A DNA stretch of 51,463 bases from an uncultured Pelagibacteraceae bacterium (lineage in GTDB: Bacteria > Pseudomonadota > Alphaproteobacteria > Pelagibacterales > Pelagibacteraceae). The position numbers and the translations under genes are program-made. Shown piece after piece: positions 25,994 to 33,423 of the stretch. The DNA lies in the NCBI GenBank assembly GCA_902569415.1, contig CACFUH010000004.1, forward strand, positions 1 to 51,463. Direction: 5' to 3'. Position 1 is the first letter of the stretch; every line of letters begins with the position of its first letter. The notes under the pieces were generated by a model. The model saw only the letters and a program-made list of their open reading frames with translations. It was not told the origin of the DNA and searched no databases.

Positions 25994-28447
25994 TTAAAAC
26001 CTCTTTGAATGGTCAATCGTTTTTAACCAACTTTTATAATTTTTTACTGAGAATTTTTGATATTCAACAATGTTATAATTATATGTTCCTTCTTTTATTT
26101 TGTTTGATACATGGTCAAACTCTTCATAAGTAGTAGGTACAAATTTTACTCTGTCACCAGGTTGAAAAAGACATATATTATTTTCAAATACTGGAAAACT
26201 TTTTTTGGTGTCCCATATAGGAACAGGGATAATTCCAAAAATTTGATAACCACCTGGTAGACGATCTGGATAAATACAAGTTGAAGCACCACCCATGCCA
26301 ACAGTTCCTTTTGGAGTCCAAGTTCTTGGAGGGTTATATTTTGGAACAGTCAGCTTACATCTTGGATCAAGAGCCATCATAAACGGAAGACCTGGCCAAA
26401 AACCTATTGCTGCCACCCAATATTCTGTACTTGAATGAACTCTTACAAATTGATCAATATTTTCAAGATTATTTAATTCTGTTATAAGTTCAGGATCAGG
26501 TTTCTTTTTAGCTATTTTATTTGAATAATCTTCAATACATTCCTTGGTCCATTTATCTAAATAAACAGTTGGAAAAGAAAAGATTCTACTATTTATTTCT
26601 ATTTCATCTGAAGGTCCTAATGAGTTGATTAGGGATATGAGTTCATTTTTTAATTCATTAAATTTTATTTCTTCAGGTTCATAATGAACTATCATAGAAG
26701 CAAAACATGGAGATGTTTCGTAAACACCTTTAACTTTATGGTCTTTTATTGCCTTTGCTAGATTTTGAGCGGTAAAATTTAGCTCTAAATTCATTACGTT
26801 TCCAAACTCAATAAGCATATATTTATCACCAGCAGGTAAGAACTTAGGAGTATCGTAAATTTTGCCTGGAACGTTATTTACTTCAGTTTTCTCATCAGTT
26901 TTCTTCTTATTATTTTTTGATGAAACTATATTTTCAAATTCTTTTAAATCTTTATCTGTATAATCTTGACCATTTTTAATTTTTGGAGTTTTTGAAATAA
27001 TTTTTTCAAATGCTTTTACATCTTTGTCGCTATATTTTTGTTCATTATTTTTATTTTGCTGCTTGTCTTTCTTGTTAATTTCTTTTTTTTCTGTAAATAA
27101 AGTTAAATTATTTTCAATAAATTTTGTATTAAAGTCTGCATCCTCAAAAGTTTTATTTTGCAGAACAGATATTAAAAAAGATTTATTTGTTTTAATACCT
27201 TCAATTTCAAAATCTTTTAAAAAATTTATCATGTTATTAATACTTTCAGTTCTATTTGCACTTTTAGAAATGATCTTTGCAATCATCGGATCGTAATAAA
27301 AAGATATTTCATCTCCCTCATCAACACCAATATCTAATCTAATATTTGTTAAACCTATGTTTGGAATTTTAAGTTTTGTAATTTTTCCTGGAGAGGGCAG
27401 AAAGTTTTTTGAAGGATCTTCTGCATACAATCTACATTCAACTGCATGACCGTTCTTATTAATTTTATTTTGTTCTGTTAAATCAAGATCAATACCTAAT
27501 GCAAACTTAATTTGCATTTCTACTAGGTCTGAATTAGTTATACTTTCAGTTACAGGATGCTCTACTTGAATTCTTGTATTCATTTCTAAAAAGTAGAATT
27601 TTTTTTCATCCACATCGTAGATAAATTCTATTGTTCCAGCACCTTCATAATTTTGATTGCTTGCAAAGTTAACTGCACTTTGTGCCATTTCATTTAAGAT
27701 TTTTCTATCTATTTTTGGTGCTGGACTTTCTTCTATAATTTTTTGAAATCTTCTTTGTATAGAACAATCTCTTTCAAAAAAATGCACAGCTTTTTTTTTA
27801 CCAAAACCAAATATTTGTATTTCTATATGTCTTGCATTTTTTATAAATTTTTCTAAAAATACGTCACTGTTACCAAAAGCTTTCTTGGCTAAATTTTTTG
27901 TTTTTTCTATAGATTTAATTAATTCTCCATAATCGTTAACAATTTGCATTCCTATTCCGCCTCCTCCTGCACTAGCTTTTACTAGAATAGGAAAACCAAT
28001 TTTATTGCATTTTGTTTCTAAATCTTCTTTTTCTAAATCCTTATTATTTAAGCCTGGACAAATAGGTAAATTACTTTTTAAAGCTAAATCTCTTGCTATA
28101 TCCTTGTTACCCATTGAGACAATTGTATTTGGTTTAGGTCCTATCCAAATAATTCCAGAATCAATTACTTTTTGGGCAAATTTTTCGTTTTCTGCTAAAA
28201 AGCCATAACCAGGGTGAATAGCGTCAGCTTTTAATTTTTTGGCTGCTTCAATTATTTTATCTGCATTTAAATAGCTTTCTTGAGCTTTCGATGCACCGAT
28301 GTGAATTGACTCATCAGCTTTTTTTACATGTTTACTGTTTTTATCTATATCAGAATAAACTGCTATTGAGTGAAACTTAAGTTTTTTACAACTATCGATA
28401 ATTCTACAGGCAATTTCCCCACGGTTTGCAATCAGAATTTTTTTCAT
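25994..28447 (-). CDS. Biotin carboxylase fused to PxpB/KipI-like domain
   Basis: An 817-residue fusion. Residues 1-450 are a biotin carboxylase: ATP-grasp glycine loop KASAGGGGIGMQIV (157-170), ERDCSIQRRFQKIIEE (225-240) and EMNTRIQVEHPVTE (288-301), all key residues intact. Residues about 528-817 are a PxpB/KipI (AHS1) domain, with LPFMMALDPRC and TVGMGGASTCIYP motifs. The linker (about 453-528) is lysine/asparagine-rich, and carries two copies of a motif, Y472-x-x-x-D-x-x-x-F480 and Y496-x-x-x-D-x-x-x-F504, also present four times in the 170-residue protein of this operon. The protein probably carboxylates biotin on the carrier at 24622 and, with PxpC and PxpA, opens a cyclic amide. Confidence 0.9.
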   Translation of the reverse strand: MKKILIANRGEIACRIIDSCKKLKFHSIAVYSDIDKNSKHVKKADESIHIGASKAQESYLNADKIIEAAKKLKADAIHPGYGFLAENEKFAQKVIDSGIIWIGPKPNTIVSMGNKDIARDLALKSNLPICPGLNNKDLEKEDLETKCNKIGFPILVKASAGGGGIGMQIVNDYGELIKSIEKTKNLAKKAFGNSDVFLEKFIKNARHIEIQIFGFGKKKAVHFFERDCSIQRRFQKIIEESPAPKIDRKILNEMAQSAVNFASNQNYEGAGTIEFIYDVDEKKFYFLEMNTRIQVEHPVTESITNSDLVEMQIKFALGIDLDLTEQNKINKNGHAVECRLYAEDPSKNFLPSPGKITKLKIPNIGLTNIRLDIGVDEGDEISFYYDPMIAKIISKSANRTESINNMINFLKDFEIEGIKTNKSFLISVLQNKTFEDADFNTKFIENNLTLFTEKKEINKKDKQQNKNNEQKYSDKDVKAFEKIISKTPKIKNGQDYTDKDLKEFENIVSSKNNKKKTDEKTEVNNVPGKIYDTPKFLPAGDKYMLIEFGNVMNLELNFTAQNLAKAIKDHKVKGVYETSPCFASMIVHYEPEEIKFNELKNELISLINSLGPSDEIEINSRIFSFPTVYLDKWTKECIEDYSNKIAKKKPDPELITELNNLENIDQFVRVHSSTEYWVAAIGFWPGLPFMMALDPRCKLTVPKYNPPRTWTPKGTVGMGGASTCIYPDRLPGGYQIFGIIPVPIWDTKKSFPVFENNICLFQPGDRVKFVPTTYEEFDHVSNKIKEGTYNYNIVEYQKFSVKNYKSWLKTIDHSKRF
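26927..27034 (-). repeat. Two Y-D-F motif copies in the carboxylase linker
   Basis: Encodes residues 472-507, two copies of Y-[ST]-D-K-D-x-x-x-F-E-[KN]-I, with Tyr 24 residues apart (472 and 496). They sit in a lysine-rich linker, not in a folded domain, and align position by position with the four copies at 33055-33396. Confidence 0.85.
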
Positions 28448-28452
28448 ACTTT

Positions 28453-29172
28453 TTATTTTTTAAGTGCTTTTTTTAAACTTTTGATGATTTCAACAGCATT
28501 AGGAGTATCTGAATGAACGCAAATAATATCACATCCAACATCTGTGTCTGTACCACTCGTATTTTTAACTTTTTTTTCTTTTATAGCTCTTAAACAACGT
28601 TTTACTGCTAACTTACTGCTATATTTTGCATTTTTCCCTTTAGCTATTACAAGTTTTCCGTCTTTGTCATAATCTAAATCAGCATAAAATTCTGCGATAA
28701 AGTCTAACTTTCTCTCTTTTTTGTAAATTTTTTCATGAACTGTATTTGCCATACCATAAATACTGACATTAAAAGTTTCAACTGCATCTGCAATAGCTCT
28801 TGCAATCTCTTCATCTTTTGAAGCCATAACATATAAAGATCCATGAGGCTTTATATGGTTTAAAGGCATATTATACTCATCTAAAAAAGCTTTAAGAGCA
28901 CCGACTTGATACATTATCATATTTTTTAAATCTAATTTTGGCATCTTCATTTCTCTTCTTCCAAAGCCTTGTAGATCAGGAAAAGAAGGATGAGCTCCTA
29001 CTTTTACTTTATTTTTTTTTGCTAGCTCTACTGTTTTCCTCATATGATTAGGATCTGATGCATGAAAACCGCATGCAACATTAGCGACATCTATCAAGGG
29101 CATTATCTGTTCATCATTTCCTGCATTATAAATTCCAAAACTTTCTCCCATATCACAATTTATTTTTGTCAT
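28453..29172 (-). CDS. pxpA: LamB/YcsF family protein (5-oxoprolinase subunit PxpA-like)
   Basis: A 239-residue LamB/YcsF protein, beginning MTKINCDMGESFGIYN with the family's D-M-G-E-S-F signature and carrying VACGFHASDP and VGAHPSFPDLQGFGRREM, the metal- and substrate-site motifs. PxpA works with PxpB and PxpC to hydrolyse 5-oxoproline with ATP. A strong ribosome binding site AGGAGG stands 5 bases before the ATG. The gene sits between the second ABC permease and the biotin carboxylase fusion, so import and hydrolysis look co-regulated. Because biotin carboxylase and carrier accompany it, the true substrate may be another cyclic amide. Confidence 0.9.
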   Translation of the reverse strand: MTKINCDMGESFGIYNAGNDEQIMPLIDVANVACGFHASDPNHMRKTVELAKKNKVKVGAHPSFPDLQGFGRREMKMPKLDLKNMIMYQVGALKAFLDEYNMPLNHIKPHGSLYVMASKDEEIARAIADAVETFNVSIYGMANTVHEKIYKKERKLDFIAEFYADLDYDKDGKLVIAKGKNAKYSSKLAVKRCLRAIKEKKVKNTSGTDTDVGCDIICVHSDTPNAVEIIKSLKKALKK

Positions 29173-29180
29173 TTTTCCTC

Positions 29181-30584
29181 CTATATTTGTGACCTTATAT
29201 GTGGCGACCTAGCGTAAAGCGCTACCATTGGTATAATCAATAATCCTAGAATAAATTGTTGAGCTTCCCAACTCAAACCCCATCCAATCAATACAGTTGT
29301 TACTATTTGTAAAATTAAAACACCTATCACGCTTAATCCATATCCTCCATAACCACCTAATAATGATGTACCTCCAATTACTACTGCAGCTATTGTTGTA
29401 AATAAATATATATCTCCTGCTCCAACAAATCCTCCACCACTCCAACCTAAAAGAAGCGCTCCAGTTAAAGCTGCAAAAAATCCACTTATAACATAAGCTC
29501 CAATCCAATAACCTCTTTCAGAAATTGATAGTCTTGAAGAAGACAATCTACTACCTCCTAAAGCATACAAATGTCTTCCCCATTTTGTTAACCTTAGACC
29601 AACAATGATTATTATGCTTGCAACTATCCAAATAATTACAACAGGAGGAATTGGAAGACCAATAGTTTTACCATTCATGGATGCTAAATTGGTCATCCAT
29701 GGAGGAACTACACCAAAAACTGTACCAGCTGAAAAAGTTCCCATTGCTACAAGTATTTGAACTCCGCCTTTAACAAAAAACCCAACACCCAATGTTAAAA
29801 TTAATGCTTGTCCTTGCAATCTAAAACTTAAAATTCCATTTACCAATCCTATTAAAGCACCAAGTAACAAGATAGCTACACATGCTAACCATGGTGGGAC
29901 TCCTTTAGAAATTAATGACATCAATGCTACGTTCATAGAGCCAATAACAAAAGGGATAGATAAATCTAAACCACCTAACATCGCAACAAAAGTTTGTCCT
30001 ACAGTTGCCAAACCAAGAAATGCAGCAAAAACTAACATCGATTTCATATTCATTAATGTTAAAAAACCAGGGATTGTTAATGATCCAATTATAAACAATC
30101 CAATTAAAACAGATATTCCAACAAAAACACTTTTGGTTCCCTTAATAAACCTGCTTATGACCCCCATAAAAATTACAAACGCAAGGAAAATTAAAAAAGA
30201 TACTAAAGTTCTTCCAGAAAAGAAATTTTCTGCAATAAAAGATACAAATATAAATATTAAAATTACACCAAGGAAAGCTATAGTTTTCCATTTATGCTCT
30301 CTAATATTTTTAAAAAAGAAATTTTCTTCGTCTTCACTGTCTTGCCCTTTTTCTTCTTCTTTGGGCATTTTGGTAAATATATTTTGTTTTAATTCTTCGT
30401 TAATCCATCTTACAGAGAAATGATACCATCCCCACAGTATTAACCCCGTTACTGCTATGGAGTAGGCAACAATGTTCATCCAATCGGCTCCATCAAACCA
30501 ACCTAGAACAGCAGTACCAATACCGCACAAGACTGCAAATAATAAACCTAATCCTTTAAAGAAAAGAAAAGCAGATCTTTTCAT
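29181..30584 (-). CDS. Sugar-type ABC importer permease (RbsC/BPD_transp_2 family)
   Basis: A 467-residue membrane protein. The BPD_transp_2 core (about 110-467) has the family loops VAMLGGLDLSIPFVIGSM and AAVVIGGTSLLGGYGG. The N-terminal 110 residues are extra: two helices (FFKGLGLLFAVLCGIGTAVLG and NIVAYSIAVTGLILWGWYHF) and an acidic loop (KEEEKGQDSEDEENFF). Together with the larger permease upstream it should form the membrane pore of a high-affinity importer of the ribose/nucleoside class. The upstream permease ends 1 base from this ATG. Confidence 0.9.
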   Translation of the reverse strand: MKRSAFLFFKGLGLLFAVLCGIGTAVLGWFDGADWMNIVAYSIAVTGLILWGWYHFSVRWINEELKQNIFTKMPKEEEKGQDSEDEENFFFKNIREHKWKTIAFLGVILIFIFVSFIAENFFSGRTLVSFLIFLAFVIFMGVISRFIKGTKSVFVGISVLIGLFIIGSLTIPGFLTLMNMKSMLVFAAFLGLATVGQTFVAMLGGLDLSIPFVIGSMNVALMSLISKGVPPWLACVAILLLGALIGLVNGILSFRLQGQALILTLGVGFFVKGGVQILVAMGTFSAGTVFGVVPPWMTNLASMNGKTIGLPIPPVVIIWIVASIIIIVGLRLTKWGRHLYALGGSRLSSSRLSISERGYWIGAYVISGFFAALTGALLLGWSGGGFVGAGDIYLFTTIAAVVIGGTSLLGGYGGYGLSVIGVLILQIVTTVLIGWGLSWEAQQFILGLLIIPMVALYARSPHIRSQI

Positions 30585-30585
30585 A

Positions 30586-32907
30586 TTATTTTACCTCTTC
30601 CCATTGGCTTAATTTATTGTCTCTAGCTATTTTCTCTCTATATATTGCCATGAATTGCCATACTAAAGGAGTAAGCGGTATCCCAATTATAAATACAGCT
30701 ATAATTTTGTAAAACGAGTAGCCTACAGAATAAAATATTCCTGACCATAATAGACTTGCGAAGATAACAATGTACATATATGGAGCAAATCTTTTGTAAC
30801 TAGCTTTTTGTCCCATGTTTAAAAATAAAAAATATTGTACTAAAAAAACTGCCAAAATACTAAACGCTACTTGTGAATATCCCGAATTTACTGTCTCATA
30901 GAAAAATCTTTTTGTAGCTTCATATTTAATCTGAGATAGATCACCAATATTTAACTCACTTATTATTCTTGGTTGATAAATTGTTGTATCGCTTGGGATA
31001 AATGTATTTCCTCCTATAAAATATGTAGAAATTATTGCCAGTACACCAAAACCAAATATATAAACGTTAGTTAGGTTCTTTATTCTTGAATGAGCAAATG
31101 GCGCTGTAATAACAAACAAGAGTAGACTTACTAATATTACACCATATCCTTGAATACCAAAAAAGCTACTATCCGAACTTTCTACTAAGTTGTTATAAGA
31201 TACTCCTTTCAAAACAATTAACGATAATGCTGCTAGGAAAAAAAGCATTGCCGTAGATTTTGTTCTGGCATTAAATTGGGGCAGCATCGTAATGACTAAA
31301 AGTGAAGCAAGCAACACCACTCCAGCTAAATAAACTATACTGTATGTAGTTCCAGAAACAAGAACACCGTCCGAAATATTAGTTAAATAATTTATTTTTT
31401 CTAAACTAAAATATTGAGGTGCAGAAGTTTCAATACTACTTGACTGATTAGATTGTAATGCTATCAACTCTGTGTCTTTTAATAGGTCTTTTTCTTTATC
31501 TTCTGGGTCAAATATTAAACCTGCAACTATTATAACAACTACAACTGCAAAAGTGATCGTTGAAGGACTCCTGTGAACAGCTAATAAATAAAGCAATAAA
31601 GCGGCACCAGCTATTCCTAGTATTACATAAAAAACAATTGTCCCTGGAGTTTCAGTAAATTGAACTACACCATGTCCTGCAAGAGAGCCACCTTTTGCAG
31701 TTCCTGTACCTGTAGTTGTTCCTTCTTCTCCCTCTTCAACAATAATATTTCCTGTTGCATCTACTTTTCTTATTTTTGTTCCTCTTCTGTCATCATCTTT
31801 TTCTTCTTCAACAACTTTTTCAACAACTATTGGCTGATCATACACTTGATGAATTACAACAAACAATCCTGCAAAAGCCATAAGAATAAAAAATACCATT
31901 ACAGACAAACCTCTTGTTACTCTTGTAACATAAGGAAGAATTAAACTAACTAACAAGGCAATAACTAAAACTGCTCCATAAGATAAATCAGACACAAAGC
32001 TTTGGAGTCTTTCAAATTTAAAAGTAACCAAGATGTAATTAATAAGATATAAATTTAAGGCACCTAAAATTGCACCAAAAGCACCTCCACGACCTCCAGC
32101 CAGACTTGCTCCTCCTAATACTAAAGCTGTTATACCTAACAACGTATATTTAGTTCCTTGTAAAGGATCTCCAGACCCAACGAGAGCAGTAAAACATATT
32201 GCAGATAAAGCTGCAAAAATTCCTGCAATCATATGAGCAACTATTCTTACTAGATTAATTTTAACTCCACTTGTAAAAGCAGCTCTCTCATCTGCACCCA
32301 TTAATTTTAGATGACCCCAGAATGCAGTGTGAGTAATTATATAAAACAATATAGTTGCTAAAATCATTAGAAGGAATATTTCATTAAAAATTGTAAAACC
32401 TTCGCCCCAAGGAATAAGCCAATCAGGAGCTATTCCTCCTGGTCTTGGTAAAATTACAATGTTAATTCCGGCAAAAGCTAAGTATCCTGCTAGCGAAACA
32501 ATAATTGGAGATACTCTTACAAAACAAACAATTAAAGCATAAAACAGTTGCCAAATTAAACCCATTGCAATCGCATAAACAAACCATCCGATAGGTGTCT
32601 GTAAAAAACCTGCGGCATACAATTGAATACTGCTTAAATTTATAAAACCCATAAACGGACCAATGGATAAATCAACCCCACCTCTTCCTGCCATTGCTAT
32701 AAATGTTAATGCATAAGTTGTTAAAATTAATGGAGCTGTAAGCATTATTGCACTTCCTATTCCAGATTGAGAAATAATTATTGGACTTCTAATTAATGCA
32801 AAAATTAATAAAGAAAAAAAGATGAATATTGGAACCATTAGATACTTGTTTGAAGAAGTATCAACGCTTGATCTGTAAGTTTTTTTTATTTTATCTACTA
32901 TTTCCAT
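30586..32907 (-). CDS. ABC importer permease fused to a second membrane domain
   Basis: A 773-residue protein. Residues about 20-340 are an RbsC-like permease with GGVDLSIGPFMGF and TALVLGGASLAGGRGG loops. After that come a charged loop with many Glu/Asp and Gly/Thr residues (about 355-415), then roughly eight more helices that I cannot assign to a family. Typical permeases of this class have 320-350 residues, so the protein is more than twice the usual size. Helices such as GTIVFYVILGIAGAALLLYLLA, TITFAVVVVIIVAGLIF and MYIVIFASLLWSGIFY mark the extra part. It forms the importer pore with the second permease; the added domain may add another solute path or anchor the complex. Confidence 0.88.
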   Translation of the reverse strand: MEIVDKIKKTYRSSVDTSSNKYLMVPIFIFFSLLIFALIRSPIIISQSGIGSAIMLTAPLILTTYALTFIAMAGRGGVDLSIGPFMGFINLSSIQLYAAGFLQTPIGWFVYAIAMGLIWQLFYALIVCFVRVSPIIVSLAGYLAFAGINIVILPRPGGIAPDWLIPWGEGFTIFNEIFLLMILATILFYIITHTAFWGHLKLMGADERAAFTSGVKINLVRIVAHMIAGIFAALSAICFTALVGSGDPLQGTKYTLLGITALVLGGASLAGGRGGAFGAILGALNLYLINYILVTFKFERLQSFVSDLSYGAVLVIALLVSLILPYVTRVTRGLSVMVFFILMAFAGLFVVIHQVYDQPIVVEKVVEEEKDDDRRGTKIRKVDATGNIIVEEGEEGTTTGTGTAKGGSLAGHGVVQFTETPGTIVFYVILGIAGAALLLYLLAVHRSPSTITFAVVVVIIVAGLIFDPEDKEKDLLKDTELIALQSNQSSSIETSAPQYFSLEKINYLTNISDGVLVSGTTYSIVYLAGVVLLASLLVITMLPQFNARTKSTAMLFFLAALSLIVLKGVSYNNLVESSDSSFFGIQGYGVILVSLLLFVITAPFAHSRIKNLTNVYIFGFGVLAIISTYFIGGNTFIPSDTTIYQPRIISELNIGDLSQIKYEATKRFFYETVNSGYSQVAFSILAVFLVQYFLFLNMGQKASYKRFAPYMYIVIFASLLWSGIFYSVGYSFYKIIAVFIIGIPLTPLVWQFMAIYREKIARDNKLSQWEEVK

Positions 32908-32910
32908 ATA

Positions 32911-33423
32911 CTAATCAAAATAAACAATTTTTATTTTTTCAATTCCAATTTTATTTTTAAGTTTTTTTCCTACATCTTTTAATTTACTGTAATCAATAAC
33001 TTTAATTTTTTTGTTTTGTTCTTTTATTTTTTTATCACTATTTTTTGTTTGGATTATCTTATTAAATTCACCATAGTCACTTGAGTTATAAGTTACTTTA
33101 GAATTTATATTTTCTTTATCTTCATGTGTTTTATTATCATTGTACTCAGCGAAATTGTTTAGTTGATCAAATTTTTTAAAGTCTGAGGAATTATAATATT
33201 TTACTTCTTCATTAATATCTTTTTGGTTTAGCATAGATATATTTTCATTAGTTTTTAGAATATTATTAAAATTATTTTTATCAGAGTTAGAGTAGCTAGT
33301 ACTATAATTTTTGATTTGAAAATTTTTTACATTATCAGACTTAAATTTTTTAAAATTATTTAATTTTTCAAAATTAATTTTATCTTCATCATTATAATAA
33401 TTATTTTTATTTTCTTTTTTCAT
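32911..33423 (-). CDS. Unknown 170-residue repeat protein with C-terminal tail (candidate scaffold)
   Basis: A 170-residue, Lys/Asn-rich, probably disordered protein with no signal peptide, membrane segment or known domain. A Y-x-x-x-D-x-x-x-F motif occurs at Y10, Y44, Y77 and Y112, spaced 34, 33 and 35 residues, each followed by an acidic or amide residue, K/N/Q and I/L. Residues 140-170 (IKVIDYSK ... IEKIKIVYFD) match the PxpC tail at nearly every conserved position. Its ATG overlaps the stop of the importer ATPase gene (TAATG), showing translational coupling, and it is 3 bases from the permease gene. I infer a linker or scaffold that binds other proteins of this operon. No function is known to me. 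Confidence 0.75.
   Translation of the reverse strand: MKKENKNNYYNDEDKINFEKLNNFKKFKSDNVKNFQIKNYSTSYSNSDKNNFNNILKTNENISMLNQKDINEEVKYYNSSDFKKFDQLNNFAEYNDNKTHEDKENINSKVTYNSSDYGEFNKIIQTKNSDKKIKEQNKKIKVIDYSKLKDVGKKLKNKIGIEKIKIVYFD
32914..33006 (-). other. C-terminal tail segment of the 170-residue protein
   Basis: Encodes residues 140-170. It starts IKVIDYSK and ends IKIVYFD, parallel to the PxpC tail (IKIIDFDK ... IKIRYFD) with a 3-residue gap in between. The last 12 bases including the stop are identical between the two genes, but the rest of the DNA differs, so the likeness is mostly at protein level. Confidence 0.85.
33055..33396 (-). repeat. Four Y-D-F motif repeats in the 170-residue protein
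   Basis: Encodes residues 10-123. Copies begin at Y10 (YNDEDKINFEKL), Y44 (YSNSDKNNFNNI), Y77 (YNSSDFKKFDQL) and Y112 (YNSSDYGEFNKI). Spacing is 33-35 residues. Confidence 0.85.

Noticed and set aside
30300..30400. Acidic loop DSEDEENFFFKNI of the smaller permease as a seventh copy of the Y-D-F motif
   Set aside because: It keeps D-x-x-x-F but lacks the leading Tyr and the following pattern; chance is likely in an acidic loop.
31740..31830. Loop TKIRKVDATGN of the large permease as a further tail-like element
   Set aside because: Only K-V-D matches, it is internal and not C-terminal, and the closing I-K-I-x-Y-F part is missing.
31660..31944. Cysteine-rich plus-strand ORF opposite the large ABC permease
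   Set aside because: The cysteines come from reverse reading of Ala/Thr/Gly codons in the permease loop; no ribosome binding site and no signal peptide.
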